NCBI RefSeq assembly: GCF_005250615.1
Contig: NZ_SULM01000007.1
Span: forward strand, 186,001-250,000
Direction of reading: 5' to 3'
DNA: 64,000 nucleotides
From: Pseudomonas rhizoryzae
Lineage (GTDB): Bacteria > Pseudomonadota > Gammaproteobacteria > Pseudomonadales > Pseudomonadaceae
Shown piece by piece: positions 1 to 8,547 of the stretch (position 1 is its first letter; every line of letters begins with the position of its first letter). The position numbers and the translations under genes were made by a program. Under the pieces are notes generated by a model. The model did no database searches. It had not been told where the DNA came from and saw nothing but the letters and a program-made list of their open reading frames with translations.

Positions 1-860
1 CGCCGATCCGCTACGCCTGGGATCTGCAGCACCAGTACCTCAAGGAAGCCGGCCTCAACACTGGGCTGAAGGGCAAGCTGGCGCGCATCATCCTCCACTA
101 CGTGCGCATCTGGGATCAGCGCACCGCCGCGGGGGTGGATGCCTTCGTGGCCAACTCCCACTTCATCGCCCGGCGGATCAGCAAGGCCTATCGCCGCGAG
201 GCCAAGGTCATCTATCCCCCGGTCGACATCAGCCGCTTCACCCCGGCTGGTGACAAGGACGACTTCTACCTCACCGCCTCACGCATGGTGCCCTACAAGC
301 GGATGCCCATGATCGTCGAAGCCTTCAGCGCCATGCCCGACAAGAAGCTGGTGGTGATAGGTGCCGGCCCCGAATTCGAGAAGGCCAAGGAGGTCGCCGG
401 TCCCAACGTCACCCTGCTCGGCTATCAGGATTTCGATTGTCTCCTCGATCACATGAGGAGAGCCCGGGCGTTCGTCTTCGCGGCGGAGGAAGATTTCGGC
501 ATCACGCCCATCGAAGCCCAGGCGTGCGGTACGCCCGTCATCGCCTTCGGTCGCGGCGGGGTGCTGGAAACCGTCCGGGGGCTGGATGTGCAACATCCCA
601 CGGGAGTCTTCTATCCGGAACAGAGTGTGGCGTCTTTGTGTGCGGCCGTGCGCCAATTCGAGGCACTGGAAACGCCCATCAGCCAGCAGGCCTGCCGCCA
701 CAACGCCGAACGCTTCGCCATCAAGCGTTTCCGCCAGGAGATGCGCACCTTCGTCGAAGCCCGCGTGGCCGCCCTGCACCTGCCCACCGACCTGGATCTC
801 GACATCGTCACCCCCTTCCCGAGCAAGGGGTTGCAGCCGAGCTCGCTGAATACCGCCTGA
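1..860 (+). CDS. GT4-family glycosyltransferase, 5'-truncated by window edge
   Basis: The open frame runs in from the window edge (first complete codon at position 3) to the TGA at 858-860, so the N-terminal acceptor domain is missing. What remains is the nucleotide-sugar half of a GT-B enzyme: NSHFIARRI, then VIYPPVD, a segment with SRMVPYKR typical of the group-1 donor domain, and the E-x7-E motif in EEDFGITPIEAQ followed by CGTPVIAFGRGG. Such enzymes transfer a sugar from an activated donor to a lipid-linked or polysaccharide acceptor in the cytoplasm. It probably closes an envelope-polysaccharide gene group extending upstream, separated from the exopolysaccharide locus at 4.1 kb by genes of other kinds. 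The sugar specificity cannot be read from this sequence. Confidence 0.85.
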   Translation, partial: PIRYAWDLQHQYLKEAGLNTGLKGKLARIILHYVRIWDQRTAAGVDAFVANSHFIARRISKAYRREAKVIYPPVDISRFTPAGDKDDFYLTASRMVPYKRMPMIVEAFSAMPDKKLVVIGAGPEFEKAKEVAGPNVTLLGYQDFDCLLDHMRRARAFVFAAEEDFGITPIEAQACGTPVIAFGRGGVLETVRGLDVQHPTGVFYPEQSVASLCAAVRQFEALETPISQQACRHNAERFAIKRFRQEMRTFVEARVAALHLPTDLDLDIVTPFPSKGLQPSSLNTA

Positions 861-863
861 TCG

Positions 864-1727
864 CTACTCCTTCACATCCATGAAGTCCCGCGCCCAGGCG
901 CGATATTCCTGCAAGGTCGAGTACTTGGTGGACAACTCGGAAGCGGACAGGTCGGAGGCGTTGATGTGTCTTTGCTCGCGCAGGCAATCGTAGGTGGCCT
1001 TGATCGCGGCGAAGTAGGCGGCATGGCCGTTCACCACCACCCGTACCCCGGCGTTCGCCAGACGGGCGTTGTCCCGCAACTGAGGATTGCCGTAGGTCAC
1101 CAGCATCACCGGCACGTTCAGGTGCTGGGTGATTTCTTCCAGATGGTCGAAGTCCCGGATACCGACCATGCAAATGCCATCCGCGCCCGCCGCCTCGTAG
1201 GCCTTGGCCCGCGCGATGACATCCTCGGTGCTCAGCTCGGTGGCGTTGGTCCGGGCGAAGATGCTCAGGGCCTCGTCGATACGGGCTTCCAGCGCACCCT
1301 TGATCTTGCCGATGCCCTCCTCGACGCTCACCAGGTCGGTGGACTTGCGCCCGTAGCCCGCGGGCAACACGGTGTCCTCGATGGTCAGCGCCGCCACGCC
1401 CGCGCGCTCCAGCTCGGTGATGGTGCGCATCACGTTGAGGGCATTGCCGTAGCCATGGTCGGCATCGGCGATGATCGGCAGCCGCGCGACCCGACCGATG
1501 CGGGTGGCCTGCTCGACGAATTCACTCAGGGTGATCAAGGCGAAATCCGGCGCCGCCAGCACCTGCAAGGAGGCCACCGACCCGCCCAGGATACCCATCT
1601 CGAAGCCCAGGTCGTTGGCGATACGGGCCGACATGGGATCGAACACGGAGGCCGTGTGATAGCAGCTTTCCGATTTCAGCAGGGCTCTGAATGCTAGACG
1701 CAGCTTGTGCGGGGAGGTTGGCTTCAT
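864..1727 (-). CDS. Oxaloacetate decarboxylase, PEP mutase/isocitrate lyase superfamily
   Basis: This 287-residue protein has the alpha/beta-barrel signature of the isocitrate lyase/PEP mutase superfamily: [16 protein letters not shown] near residue 30, the metal-binding ADADHGYGN near residue 88, IEDTVLP near 120 and a late NGHAAYFAA. Its length and C-terminal pattern fit the characterised P. aeruginosa oxaloacetate decarboxylase PA4872, which converts oxaloacetate to pyruvate and CO2 with Mg2+. It lacks the cysteine-containing loop of true isocitrate or methylisocitrate lyases. The gene is convergent with the preceding glycosyltransferase (3 nt between stops) and appears monocistronic. A related lyase such as carboxyphosphonoenolpyruvate mutase is less likely. 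Confidence 0.83.
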   Translation of the reverse strand: MKPTSPHKLRLAFRALLKSESCYHTASVFDPMSARIANDLGFEMGILGGSVASLQVLAAPDFALITLSEFVEQATRIGRVARLPIIADADHGYGNALNVMRTITELERAGVAALTIEDTVLPAGYGRKSTDLVSVEEGIGKIKGALEARIDEALSIFARTNATELSTEDVIARAKAYEAAGADGICMVGIRDFDHLEEITQHLNVPVMLVTYGNPQLRDNARLANAGVRVVVNGHAAYFAAIKATYDCLREQRHINASDLSASELSTKYSTLQEYRAWARDFMDVKE

Positions 1728-2081
1728 GAAATTTTCCTTCAGGGATATACCGGACCGGCAATGTTAGCGCGACAAGTAGAGGTCACACGACCGGATGTCC
1801 GGCTTTAAGATAAATCGATTCACCCATCCGACTCTCGATCGACGGAAAGATCGGCCCCAGGCTACCGGCTTGATATTACCTTTGCCTGAAGCTGGCGGAT
1901 TCGTTTGCGCCTTGCCAGCCACTCGCCTGGGTGTCGATCAACAGGCAAGCACCGGGCCATTCAAGCCCTGGCACAGGGCACCGGTCGCTGGGGAAATTTC
2001 GATATCCACGGATGCCCGGGTCCAGCGACAATAGGAGGACAAATTCCGCTTCACCGCTCCCTCGCCACTGCCACCGTCATC
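1728..2081. other. Divergent intergenic region with an unused strong Shine-Dalgarno
   Basis: No convincing gene. It holds the promoters of the divergent decarboxylase and methyltransferase. A perfect AGGAGG lies at 2033-2038, but no ATG, GTG or TTG follows within about 40 nt. The next in-frame codon of initiator type is ATT at 2043, four nucleotides downstream, whereas the first ATG of the methyltransferase is at 2082. Confidence 0.5.
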
Positions 2082-3290
2082 ATGCAAGCCGACGCCTTCA
2101 TAGATCGTTTCCGCGCCCTGGATCTCTTTCTTACCGAGCATCAGGACCTGTGGCGCCCAAGACCCTTCGTCGAACTGCAACTGCCATGGGAGGCGACCTA
2201 TCCGGAGCTGGCCGCCTGGTTACGCGCCCGCAGCCTGGCGGATGCCGAAGCGGTGCACACGGCGCCCCACACCCTCGCCGCGCCCGAACCCTTTGCTTCT
2301 CTAGCGCAAGCCGCCTGGGCCTTGACCCAGGTCGCTGAACTCGCGGAGATCGTCATGCCTCCGCCGCGGGAGCGACAGGATGTCGCCGTTCCCGGGCGGA
2401 AATGGCAGCAGATCGAGGCCTTTGGCAGCAAACTGAATTTCCAGCGACCCGTGCAGCGCTGGGTCGACTGGTGCGCGGGCAAGGGCCACCTGGCCCGGCG
2501 CTTGGCGCAACCCGACACGCCCGCCCTCTGCCTGGAAGTGGATGACGCCCTCGTCAGCGCTGGCGCGCAACTCAGCCAGAAAGTCCGCGCCCCGGTGAGT
2601 CACCAGCAGGCGGATGTACTCGAGCCCCTGTCGACCGTGCAGCTCGATACCCACGATACTCCAGTCGCCCTGCATGCCTGTGGCGATCTACACCGGCAGT
2701 TGCTGCAGGTGACGGCCGAGCGGGAATGCCGGCAACTCGCACTGGTACCCTGCTGCTACGACCGCATCGCCGCGCCCCGGTATGGCCCCCTGTCCGACAT
2801 CGCCCGGGAATCGCCCCTGCAGCTGGAGCGCGAGGACCTGCGCCTGGCCCTGTGCGAAACCGTCACCGGCGGCCAGCGCGTCCGCCGTGATCGGGACCTG
2901 TCCATGGCCCGGCGGCTGGGCTTCGACCTGTTGCAGCGCGAGGTGACCCAGCGCGATGCCTACCTCAACACCCCACCGCTGCCGGTGCAGTGGCTGCGGC
3001 AACCCTTCGCGGCCTTCGGGCAAGAACTGGCTCGCCTCAAGGGCCTCACACTGCCGCGAGACGTCGACTGGCCCCACTGGGAAGCGCAAGGCTTCCGGCG
3101 CCTGGCACAGGTTCGTAACCTGGAACTGGTAAGGGGCCTGTTCCGGCGTCCGCTGGAACTCTGGTTGGTGCTGGACCAGGCGCTATTCCTGCAACAGCAC
3201 GGTTATGCCGTACGTTTGGGGACCTTTTGCGCAACTGACCTGACACCACGAAATCTAATGTTGCTGGCCGAAAAACCCACCCGGACATGA
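2082..3290 (+). CDS. SAM-dependent methyltransferase, methyltransferase-32 (GSTCD-like) type
   Basis: A 402-residue protein from the ATG at 2082. The centre carries a class I SAM-binding fold: WVDWCAGKGHLARRLA (motif I), then CLEVDD, then HACGDL, followed by VPCCYDR. The arrangement WCAGKGHL...HACGDL...PCCY is typical of the methyltransferase domain 32 family related to the C-terminal domain of GSTCD; the substrate is not known. The frame stays open upstream to 1905. The ATG at 2082 has no clear Shine-Dalgarno, while an AGGAGG lies 44 nt upstream, so the true start could be ATT at 2043, which would add 13 residues. The gene is monocistronic by context. Confidence 0.72.
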   Translation: MQADAFIDRFRALDLFLTEHQDLWRPRPFVELQLPWEATYPELAAWLRARSLADAEAVHTAPHTLAAPEPFASLAQAAWALTQVAELAEIVMPPPRERQDVAVPGRKWQQIEAFGSKLNFQRPVQRWVDWCAGKGHLARRLAQPDTPALCLEVDDALVSAGAQLSQKVRAPVSHQQADVLEPLSTVQLDTHDTPVALHACGDLHRQLLQVTAERECRQLALVPCCYDRIAAPRYGPLSDIARESPLQLEREDLRLALCETVTGGQRVRRDRDLSMARRLGFDLLQREVTQRDAYLNTPPLPVQWLRQPFAAFGQELARLKGLTLPRDVDWPHWEAQGFRRLAQVRNLELVRGLFRRPLELWLVLDQALFLQQHGYAVRLGTFCATDLTPRNLMLLAEKPTRT

Positions 3291-3426
3291 CAGAACAGCC
3301 GCTCTAGGCTGCGCGTTTGTCGGAATTTGGCCCGCGAGACGAAAAAAATGGCTTTTGGTGATGGACTTCTCACAAAGTCTGCACAATAGTTAGGTTGCAA
3401 TCTCGCAATAAGCAGGAATAACAAAA

Positions 3427-3639
3427 ATGCGCTACTACCTGCCCGTTTGGACCGGCGTCGCCGGTTGCCTCGCCTTCGCCCAAGCTCAGTTGCCCTGGCT
3501 TGCGGTTGCCTCCCTCCTCGTCAGCTGGTCTTTCTTGCTGTTCTCGCATGACAACTCGAGAAACTCGGCCTGGCATTCCAAGATCTCCACCCTCCCTGTC
3601 GATCCCCGTTTCAGCTTCCAGTCCCATCAGCGTCATTGA
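3427..3639 (+). CDS. Small hypothetical membrane protein
   Basis: A 70-residue frame beginning MRYYLPVWTG with a hydrophobic stretch through about residues 8-40 (LAVASLLVSWSFLLF), then a basic and polar tail. It is preceded by AGGA 9 nt upstream of the ATG and by an AT-rich stretch that could be a promoter. The family is not recognised. One or two membrane spans are likely. Its existence rests only on the ribosome-binding site, the hydrophobic profile and the isolated position, so it could be a spurious frame. Confidence 0.45.
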   Translation: MRYYLPVWTGVAGCLAFAQAQLPWLAVASLLVSWSFLLFSHDNSRNSAWHSKISTLPVDPRFSFQSHQRH

Positions 3640-4106
3640 GTCGCTCTGCAGGCCAAGGACTGGCCTCTAAGACGCTAAGCCTCTGAGCTGTCTCATTGTT
3701 TGGTGATGCACTCCACAGATTCCGCATCCTATTTTAGGACCCGACGGAACGTTTCGAGTGCTCGCGCTGCCCGGATTTGCCGTTCGTCCCGTCAAAACGC
3801 CGCAGAAGTGTGCCTCTCGTCCGCTCGCAGTGTGACGCAGTCTGCTCTTCTCGCCCGCTTCTCCCCTCCCGCAGTTCGTCTGGCGTGCTATTTGCCCTGA
3901 TTTGGGCTGGCTCGACAGCACTTTCCCGCCTTCTCTACCGTGTGAACCTCTCAATCGGTGCCGAGTCCTAACGACGCTACAGCCATCATGGCACTTGGCA
4001 ATCGGCGGCCAACCGTCACCCCAAGCGCCATAGTGAACATTCAAACGCTGGTAGCAGCTTGCCCAGTTGAAAGTTCGTGCATCGGTATAGGCACAAGGAT
4101 GGAACC
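3640..4106. promoter_or_regulatory. Long upstream region of the exopolysaccharide operon
   Basis: A 467-bp stretch without a credible gene before the first exopolysaccharide gene. It is of lower GC than its surroundings and includes a pyrimidine-rich segment (about 3840-3880) on the + strand. It presumably holds the operon promoter and a long untranslated leader. I could not assign a specific promoter; a short match to the JUMPstart core at 4048-4059 is too weak to call. Confidence 0.4.
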
Positions 4107-5516
4107 ATGAATTTGAAAGAACGCGGCATTTTGCATACGAACTCCTCGGCAATATCGCTCGCGCACCGCTTGCTCGACTTGGCCGTAATCACCCTGAGCG
4201 CCTACGTGGCCGGTACCTGGGCGTCCGAACATGGTATGCGCCCCGAGCATTGGGTCATCATCTTCCTGTCCTTGCTGATCTTTCATTTCCTCACAGAACT
4301 GAACCACGTCTATGGCTCCTGGCGTGGCGAGCGAGTGACCGATGAACTGCTCAAGATCGCGACCTATTGGGTGCTGACGTTCGCCACGGTGTTCATGGTC
4401 GACTACTTCTTCTTCGACCAATCCTATCTCTCGCCCGGCGTGATGCAGACCTGGCTCGGCCTCACCCTGGGCACCCTGTGCGGCTATCGCGTCCTGCTGC
4501 GTTCGCTCATGCATTCGCTGCGCAAAGCCGGCATCAATACCCGCAACGTGGCCATCGCCGGTAACGGCATGGTGGCCCAGCGCCTGGCGCACACCATCAG
4601 CAAGGCGCCCTGGATGGGCCTGCATATCGCCGGCTTCTACAGCGATAACCAGGACACCGGCGAAGAAGGCGTGCCCAGCCCCGCCCTGAACGGCGATCTC
4701 GATCGCCTGATGCAGGACGTCCGCTCCGGTCGGGTCGACAAGGTGTACATCACCCTGGGCATGGCCGATCAGAACAAGATCAACTGGTTGGTGCAGGAGT
4801 TGAGCGATACCACCGCCTCCGTCTACATCATCCCGGACATCTTCATGTTCCACCTGCTGCACGCCCGCAGCGAAAGCCTGGATGGCCTGCCCAGCATCAG
4901 CATCTTCGATACCCCGATGGATGGCGCCAGCCATATCGTCAAGCGCATCGAGGACATCGTGCTGGCCACCATCATCCTGGCCATGATTTCCCTGCCCATG
5001 CTGGCCATCGCCATCGGCATCAAGATCACCTCGCCTGGCCCGATCTTCTTCAAGCAGAAGCGCTATGGCATGGACGGCAAGCCGATCGAGGTGTGGAAAT
5101 TCCGCAGCATGAAGGTCATGGAAAACGGGGCCAAGGTCACGCAGGCGACCAAGAATGACTCCCGGATCACCCCGTTCGGTGCGTTTTTACGACGTACTTC
5201 TCTCGATGAATTGCCTCAATTCATTAATGTACTCCGCGGCGAGATGTCCATCGTCGGTCCCCGCCCCCACGCCGTCGCTCACAACGAGCAATACCGCAAG
5301 CTGGTGCAGGGCTACATGCTCCGCCACAAGATGAAACCCGGCATTACCGGCTGGGCTCAGGTAAATGGCTGGCGCGGCGAGACCGATACGCTGGACAAGA
5401 TGCAGAAGCGGGTCGAGTTCGATCTGGACTATATCCACCACTGGTCTTTCTGGTGGGACGTCAAGATCATCTTCCTTACGCTGTTCAAAGGCTTCATCAA
5501 TAAGAACGCATACTGA
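4107..5516 (+). CDS. Undecaprenyl-phosphate sugar-1-phosphate transferase (WcaJ/PslA type)
   Basis: The start at 4107 is chosen because AAGGATGG lies just upstream. The 469-residue product has an N-terminal block of about four membrane spans, a central nucleotide-binding-like domain (NVAIAGNGMVAQRLA), and a C-terminal bacterial sugar transferase domain starting near KRIEDIVLATIIL, with SPGPIFFKQKRYG, KFRSMK, RRTSLDELPQ and KPGITGWAQVNGWRG. Enzymes of this polyisoprenyl-phosphate hexose-1-phosphate transferase family start repeat-unit assembly by moving glucose- or galactose-1-phosphate from the UDP-sugar to undecaprenyl phosphate at the inner membrane. Being first in a wzb-wzc-GT-wzy-wzx-wza series supports this role. 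Glucose is the likeliest sugar by family. Confidence 0.9.
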   Translation: MNLKERGILHTNSSAISLAHRLLDLAVITLSAYVAGTWASEHGMRPEHWVIIFLSLLIFHFLTELNHVYGSWRGERVTDELLKIATYWVLTFATVFMVDYFFFDQSYLSPGVMQTWLGLTLGTLCGYRVLLRSLMHSLRKAGINTRNVAIAGNGMVAQRLAHTISKAPWMGLHIAGFYSDNQDTGEEGVPSPALNGDLDRLMQDVRSGRVDKVYITLGMADQNKINWLVQELSDTTASVYIIPDIFMFHLLHARSESLDGLPSISIFDTPMDGASHIVKRIEDIVLATIILAMISLPMLAIAIGIKITSPGPIFFKQKRYGMDGKPIEVWKFRSMKVMENGAKVTQATKNDSRITPFGAFLRRTSLDELPQFINVLRGEMSIVGPRPHAVAHNEQYRKLVQGYMLRHKMKPGITGWAQVNGWRGETDTLDKMQKRVEFDLDYIHHWSFWWDVKIIFLTLFKGFINKNAY

Positions 5517-5599
5517 GATCGACGGGGTTTAACTGCCCCTCCCTCAGGACGACGATCTGGAGCCGAGACTCCTGAATTTAATGACACCGGCAGGAAGCG

Positions 5600-5672
5600 A
5601 TCCTGAGGACCAGGTATTGCTTGAACATCTGCCGTCAATACCTGTTGTCCGGGCAACAGGAAGGTTTTGAAG
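5600..5672 (+). promoter_or_regulatory. Leader with overlapping hairpins before wzb
   Basis: Two perfect inverted repeats share bases. AGGTATTG (5612-5619) pairs with CAATACCT (5636-5643), and CCTGTTG (5641-5647) pairs with CAACAGG (5654-5660). Bases 5641-5643 belong to both, so the hairpins exclude each other. The second sits directly before the ribosome-binding site AGGAAGG and the ATG at 5674. This could be an attenuator or a translation switch, by inference only. Confidence 0.4.
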
Positions 5673-5673
5673 A

Positions 5674-6111
5674 ATGATCAAGTCGATATTGGTTGTATGC
5701 GAAGGGAACATATGCCGCAGCCCAGTCGCGGAAGCACTACTGGCCAAGGCACTGGAAGGTCGTGACGTCGAGGTCGGCTCCGCCGGCATCCGTGCGCTCG
5801 TCGGCCATGGCATCGAGAAGACCGCTCAGGAGGTATTGCGCGAGAACGGCATTGATTTCACTACCCACAAAGCTCGCCAAGCGGATGCAGAGATGCTGCG
5901 CAAGGCAGATTTGATTTTGACCATGGAAGAGTTTCACTCACGCTCCGTCGAAAGTATTGCTCCTGAAGTCAGGGGTAAGGTTTTTCTGATCGGGAAATGG
6001 TTGAGCAATCAAGAAGTACCAGACCCTTATCGCCTTTCTAAAGAGATGTTCCAAAATGTACACATACTTTTGACGCGCTGTGTAAACAGTTGGCTTCCAT
6101 ACATCAAATAG
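5674..6111 (+). CDS. wzb: Low-molecular-weight protein tyrosine phosphatase, Wzb-like
   Basis: The 145-residue product has the complete signature C-x5-R-S at residues 9-16 (CEGNICRS) and the late general-acid loop in EVPDPYRL. It would dephosphorylate the tyrosine-rich tail of the cognate Wzc-type kinase encoded 15 nt downstream, cycling polymer assembly and export. Length matches Wzb/Etp/PtpA phosphatases. It is preceded by AGGAAGG and a structured leader, so it may be separately modulated from the upstream transferase gene although both lie on one strand. The pairing with wzc makes the assignment firm. Confidence 0.93.
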   Translation: MIKSILVVCEGNICRSPVAEALLAKALEGRDVEVGSAGIRALVGHGIEKTAQEVLRENGIDFTTHKARQADAEMLRKADLILTMEEFHSRSVESIAPEVRGKVFLIGKWLSNQEVPDPYRLSKEMFQNVHILLTRCVNSWLPYIK

Positions 6112-6126
6112 GGAAGAAGGAATTTC

Positions 6127-8343
6127 ATGACCACGATGCCTCGCTTTACTCCCGAACTTAAGAACGAGTCGGACATCAACTTCTCCGCACTCTTCGGCAT
6201 GCTCATCGATTACAAATGGCAACTGCTGTCGGTAATCGGTATTTTCGCTGCGCTCGGTATCGGCTATGCCGTCCTGGCGACACCGATGTATTCGTCGAAC
6301 GCCATGATCCAGATCGAAATGGAAAAGAAGGGCGTGACCCGCCTGACCGACCAGACCTCTGGCATGCCGCCGCCCATGCCCGAAGCGGTGACCGAGATCG
6401 AGCTGCTCAAGTCGCGCTCGGTGATCGGCAAGGCGATCGAAAACCTCAAGCTGGATATCGTCGTCAAGCCGCGCTACTTCCCGATCTTCGGCAACTTCGT
6501 CGCCCGTCGCTTCCAGCCGCAGAACGACACCGACGTCGCCTCTCCCCTGCTGGGCCTGAACAGCTTTGCCTGGGGTGGCGAGAAGCTGGTCATCGACCAG
6601 CTGGAAGTGCCTGACAGCAACCTCGACAAGCCAATGAAGCTGAAGGTCGAGGACAACCAGAACTTCACCGTCTTCAACAACGATGACGAAGTGGTGCTGC
6701 ACGGCAGCCTCGGCCAGCCGGTGAGCAACGCCGGGTACCAGATCCAGGTATCGACCCTGCAGGCTCGCCCGGGTACCGAATTCACCATCATGAAGCAGCG
6801 CTTCTCCAAGACCATCCAGGAATACCAGGGTCGTCTGGTGGCCGGTGAGCGCGGCAAGATGTCGGGCATCATCGGCATCGGCATCCAGGATTCCGATCCG
6901 CTGCGTGCCCAGGCCATCGTGCAGGAAGTGGCGGACATCTATGTTCAGCAGAACATCGACCGCAACGCCGCCGAATCCACCCAGAGCCTGGAATTCCTGC
7001 GCGCGCAGATCCCGGTGGTGAAATCCGATCTGGAAAAGGCCCAGTCCGCGCTGAACTACTATCAGACCAACAAGAAGTCGGTCGATATCGACAGCGAGAC
7101 CAAGGGCGTGCTGGAACAGTCCGTGGCCCTGGACAACCAGATCTCCGAGCTGAACCTCAAGCGTACCGAGATGGATCGCAAGTTCACCCGTCAGCACCCG
7201 GCCTACCAGGCGCTGATGAGCCAGCTGGGCCAGCTGCAGGCTGAACGCGCCAAGCTGCAGAAGCGCGTCGAAGTCCTGCCGGAAACCCAACAGGAACTGC
7301 TGCGCCTGAACCGCGACATCGAAGTGACCAGCCAGACCTATGCGCTGATGCTGAACAAGGCGCAGGAGCTGGAAGTCATTCGCGCCGGTACCGTGGGTAG
7401 CGTGCGCATCATCGACAACGCCAACGCCAACGTCGATGACCCGTCCGCCCCCAACAAGCCGCTGATCATCGCCGTCGCCATCATCCTGGGCGGCATCGTC
7501 GGCCTGGCCATCGTCTATACCCGCCATACCCTGCGTCGCGGCGTCGAAACCCCTGAGGCCATCGAGCAGATCGGTCTGCCGGTCTATGCCTCGATCCCCT
7601 TCAGCAAGAACCAGGCGGATGCCGCCAAGGGGCTGGGCACCAAGAAGCCGGGCGAGTCCTCGCTGACCGCTCTCACCCATCCCACCGACCTGAGCACCGA
7701 AGCGCTGCGCAGCCTGCGTACCAGTCTGCACTTCGCGATGATCGAGGCGAAGAACAACATCCTGATGATCTCCGGTCCGAGCCCGGGCGTCGGTAAGTCC
7801 TTCGTGTCCTCGAACCTGGCGGCGGTGATCGCCGAATCCGGCCAGCGCGTGCTGCTGATCGACGGCGACATGCGCAAGGGCTACCTGCACAAGCTGATGA
7901 ACACCAAGCAGCAGGATGGTCTGTCCGACCTGCTGAGCGGTCGCATCGCGCTGAACGACGCCATCAAGAAGACCGAAGTCGGCAGCCTGGATTTCGTCTC
8001 CTGCGGTCAGTTCCCGCCGAATCCGTCGGAACTGCTCATGAGCCTGAGATTCACCACCGTGCTGAAGAAGTTCAGCGAGCTGTACGACATCGTGATCATC
8101 GATACCCCGCCGATCCTGGCGGTGACCGAGGCCGGCATCATCGGCAGCCATGCCGGTACCAGCCTGATCGTCGCCCGCTTTGGCGTGAACAGTGTCAAGG
8201 AGCTGGAAGCGACCAAGCGCCGCTTCGATCTCAACGGCATTCCGCTCAAGGGCGTGATCTTCAACGCCGTGGAACGCAAGGCCAGCAACTACGGCTCCTA
8301 CGGCAACTACCACTACTCCTACGAGCAGGGTAGCAAGAGCTGA
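6127..8343 (+). CDS. wzc: Polysaccharide co-polymerase tyrosine autokinase, Wzc-like
   Basis: A 738-residue PCP-2a protein. An N-terminal Wzz domain begins after residue 15, with a first membrane span near residues 30-50. A long periplasmic coiled-coil region follows, and the second span (LIIAVAIILGGIVGLAIVY) is near residue 450. The cytoplasmic BY-kinase domain has Walker A GPSPGVGKS at residues 550-558, Walker A' VLLIDGDMRKG and Walker B VIIIDTPP. The C-terminus YGSYGNYHYSYEQ is the tyrosine cluster that is autophosphorylated. Such proteins set chain length and couple polymerisation to the outer-membrane Wza channel. An internal cytoplasmic kinase domain means no separate Wze partner is needed. 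Confidence 0.94.
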   Translation: MTTMPRFTPELKNESDINFSALFGMLIDYKWQLLSVIGIFAALGIGYAVLATPMYSSNAMIQIEMEKKGVTRLTDQTSGMPPPMPEAVTEIELLKSRSVIGKAIENLKLDIVVKPRYFPIFGNFVARRFQPQNDTDVASPLLGLNSFAWGGEKLVIDQLEVPDSNLDKPMKLKVEDNQNFTVFNNDDEVVLHGSLGQPVSNAGYQIQVSTLQARPGTEFTIMKQRFSKTIQEYQGRLVAGERGKMSGIIGIGIQDSDPLRAQAIVQEVADIYVQQNIDRNAAESTQSLEFLRAQIPVVKSDLEKAQSALNYYQTNKKSVDIDSETKGVLEQSVALDNQISELNLKRTEMDRKFTRQHPAYQALMSQLGQLQAERAKLQKRVEVLPETQQELLRLNRDIEVTSQTYALMLNKAQELEVIRAGTVGSVRIIDNANANVDDPSAPNKPLIIAVAIILGGIVGLAIVYTRHTLRRGVETPEAIEQIGLPVYASIPFSKNQADAAKGLGTKKPGESSLTALTHPTDLSTEALRSLRTSLHFAMIEAKNNILMISGPSPGVGKSFVSSNLAAVIAESGQRVLLIDGDMRKGYLHKLMNTKQQDGLSDLLSGRIALNDAIKKTEVGSLDFVSCGQFPPNPSELLMSLRFTTVLKKFSELYDIVIIDTPPILAVTEAGIIGSHAGTSLIVARFGVNSVKELEATKRRFDLNGIPLKGVIFNAVERKASNYGSYGNYHYSYEQGSKS

Positions 8344-8354
8344 GGAAACATCCT

Positions 8355-8382
8355 GGTTGGGCGGCCGGCGGGCCGTCCAACC
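8355..8382 (+). terminator. GC-rich hairpin after wzc, possible attenuator
   Basis: GGTTGGGCGGCC (8355-8366) and GGCCGTCCAACC (8371-8382) pair over 12 positions with a single mismatch around a GGCG loop. There is no U-run directly after, so it would be a partial stop or RNA-stabilising hairpin rather than a classical terminator. It divides the export genes from the downstream glycosyltransferases. Confidence 0.4.
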
Positions 8383-8547
8383 CGTCCCTTCAGGGATCGC
8401 GGCAGTATTCGTACAGACGTATCGAACGACAAGAAACTACCTCACACAGCGATTTCGAAGGGCTCGACCTAGAGCCCGGCCACGCTTGGCAGCCTTGGAT
8501 CTCGACGCTGTACCGGATTGATGATTCTGAAGAATAGGAACATGCCA

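Noticed and set aside
3989-4006. TGGCAC-containing sequence resembling a sigma-54 promoter before the exopolysaccharide operon
   Set aside because: The GC at the -12 position is absent at the required 10-nt spacing from the GG.
4048-4059. CTGGTAGCAGCT resembling the centre of a JUMPstart leader before the first exopolysaccharide gene
   Set aside because: Only about eight consecutive bases match and the essential ops core GGCGGTAG is missing.
7396-7404. GGTAGCGTG inside wzc, and a similar one inside pelA near 16534
   Set aside because: Both are within coding sequence and lack the full 12-nt ops core.
5938-8313. A 791-codon open frame on the minus strand opposite wzc
   Set aside because: Low-complexity antisense of the well-supported kinase gene; no ribosome-binding site or domain.
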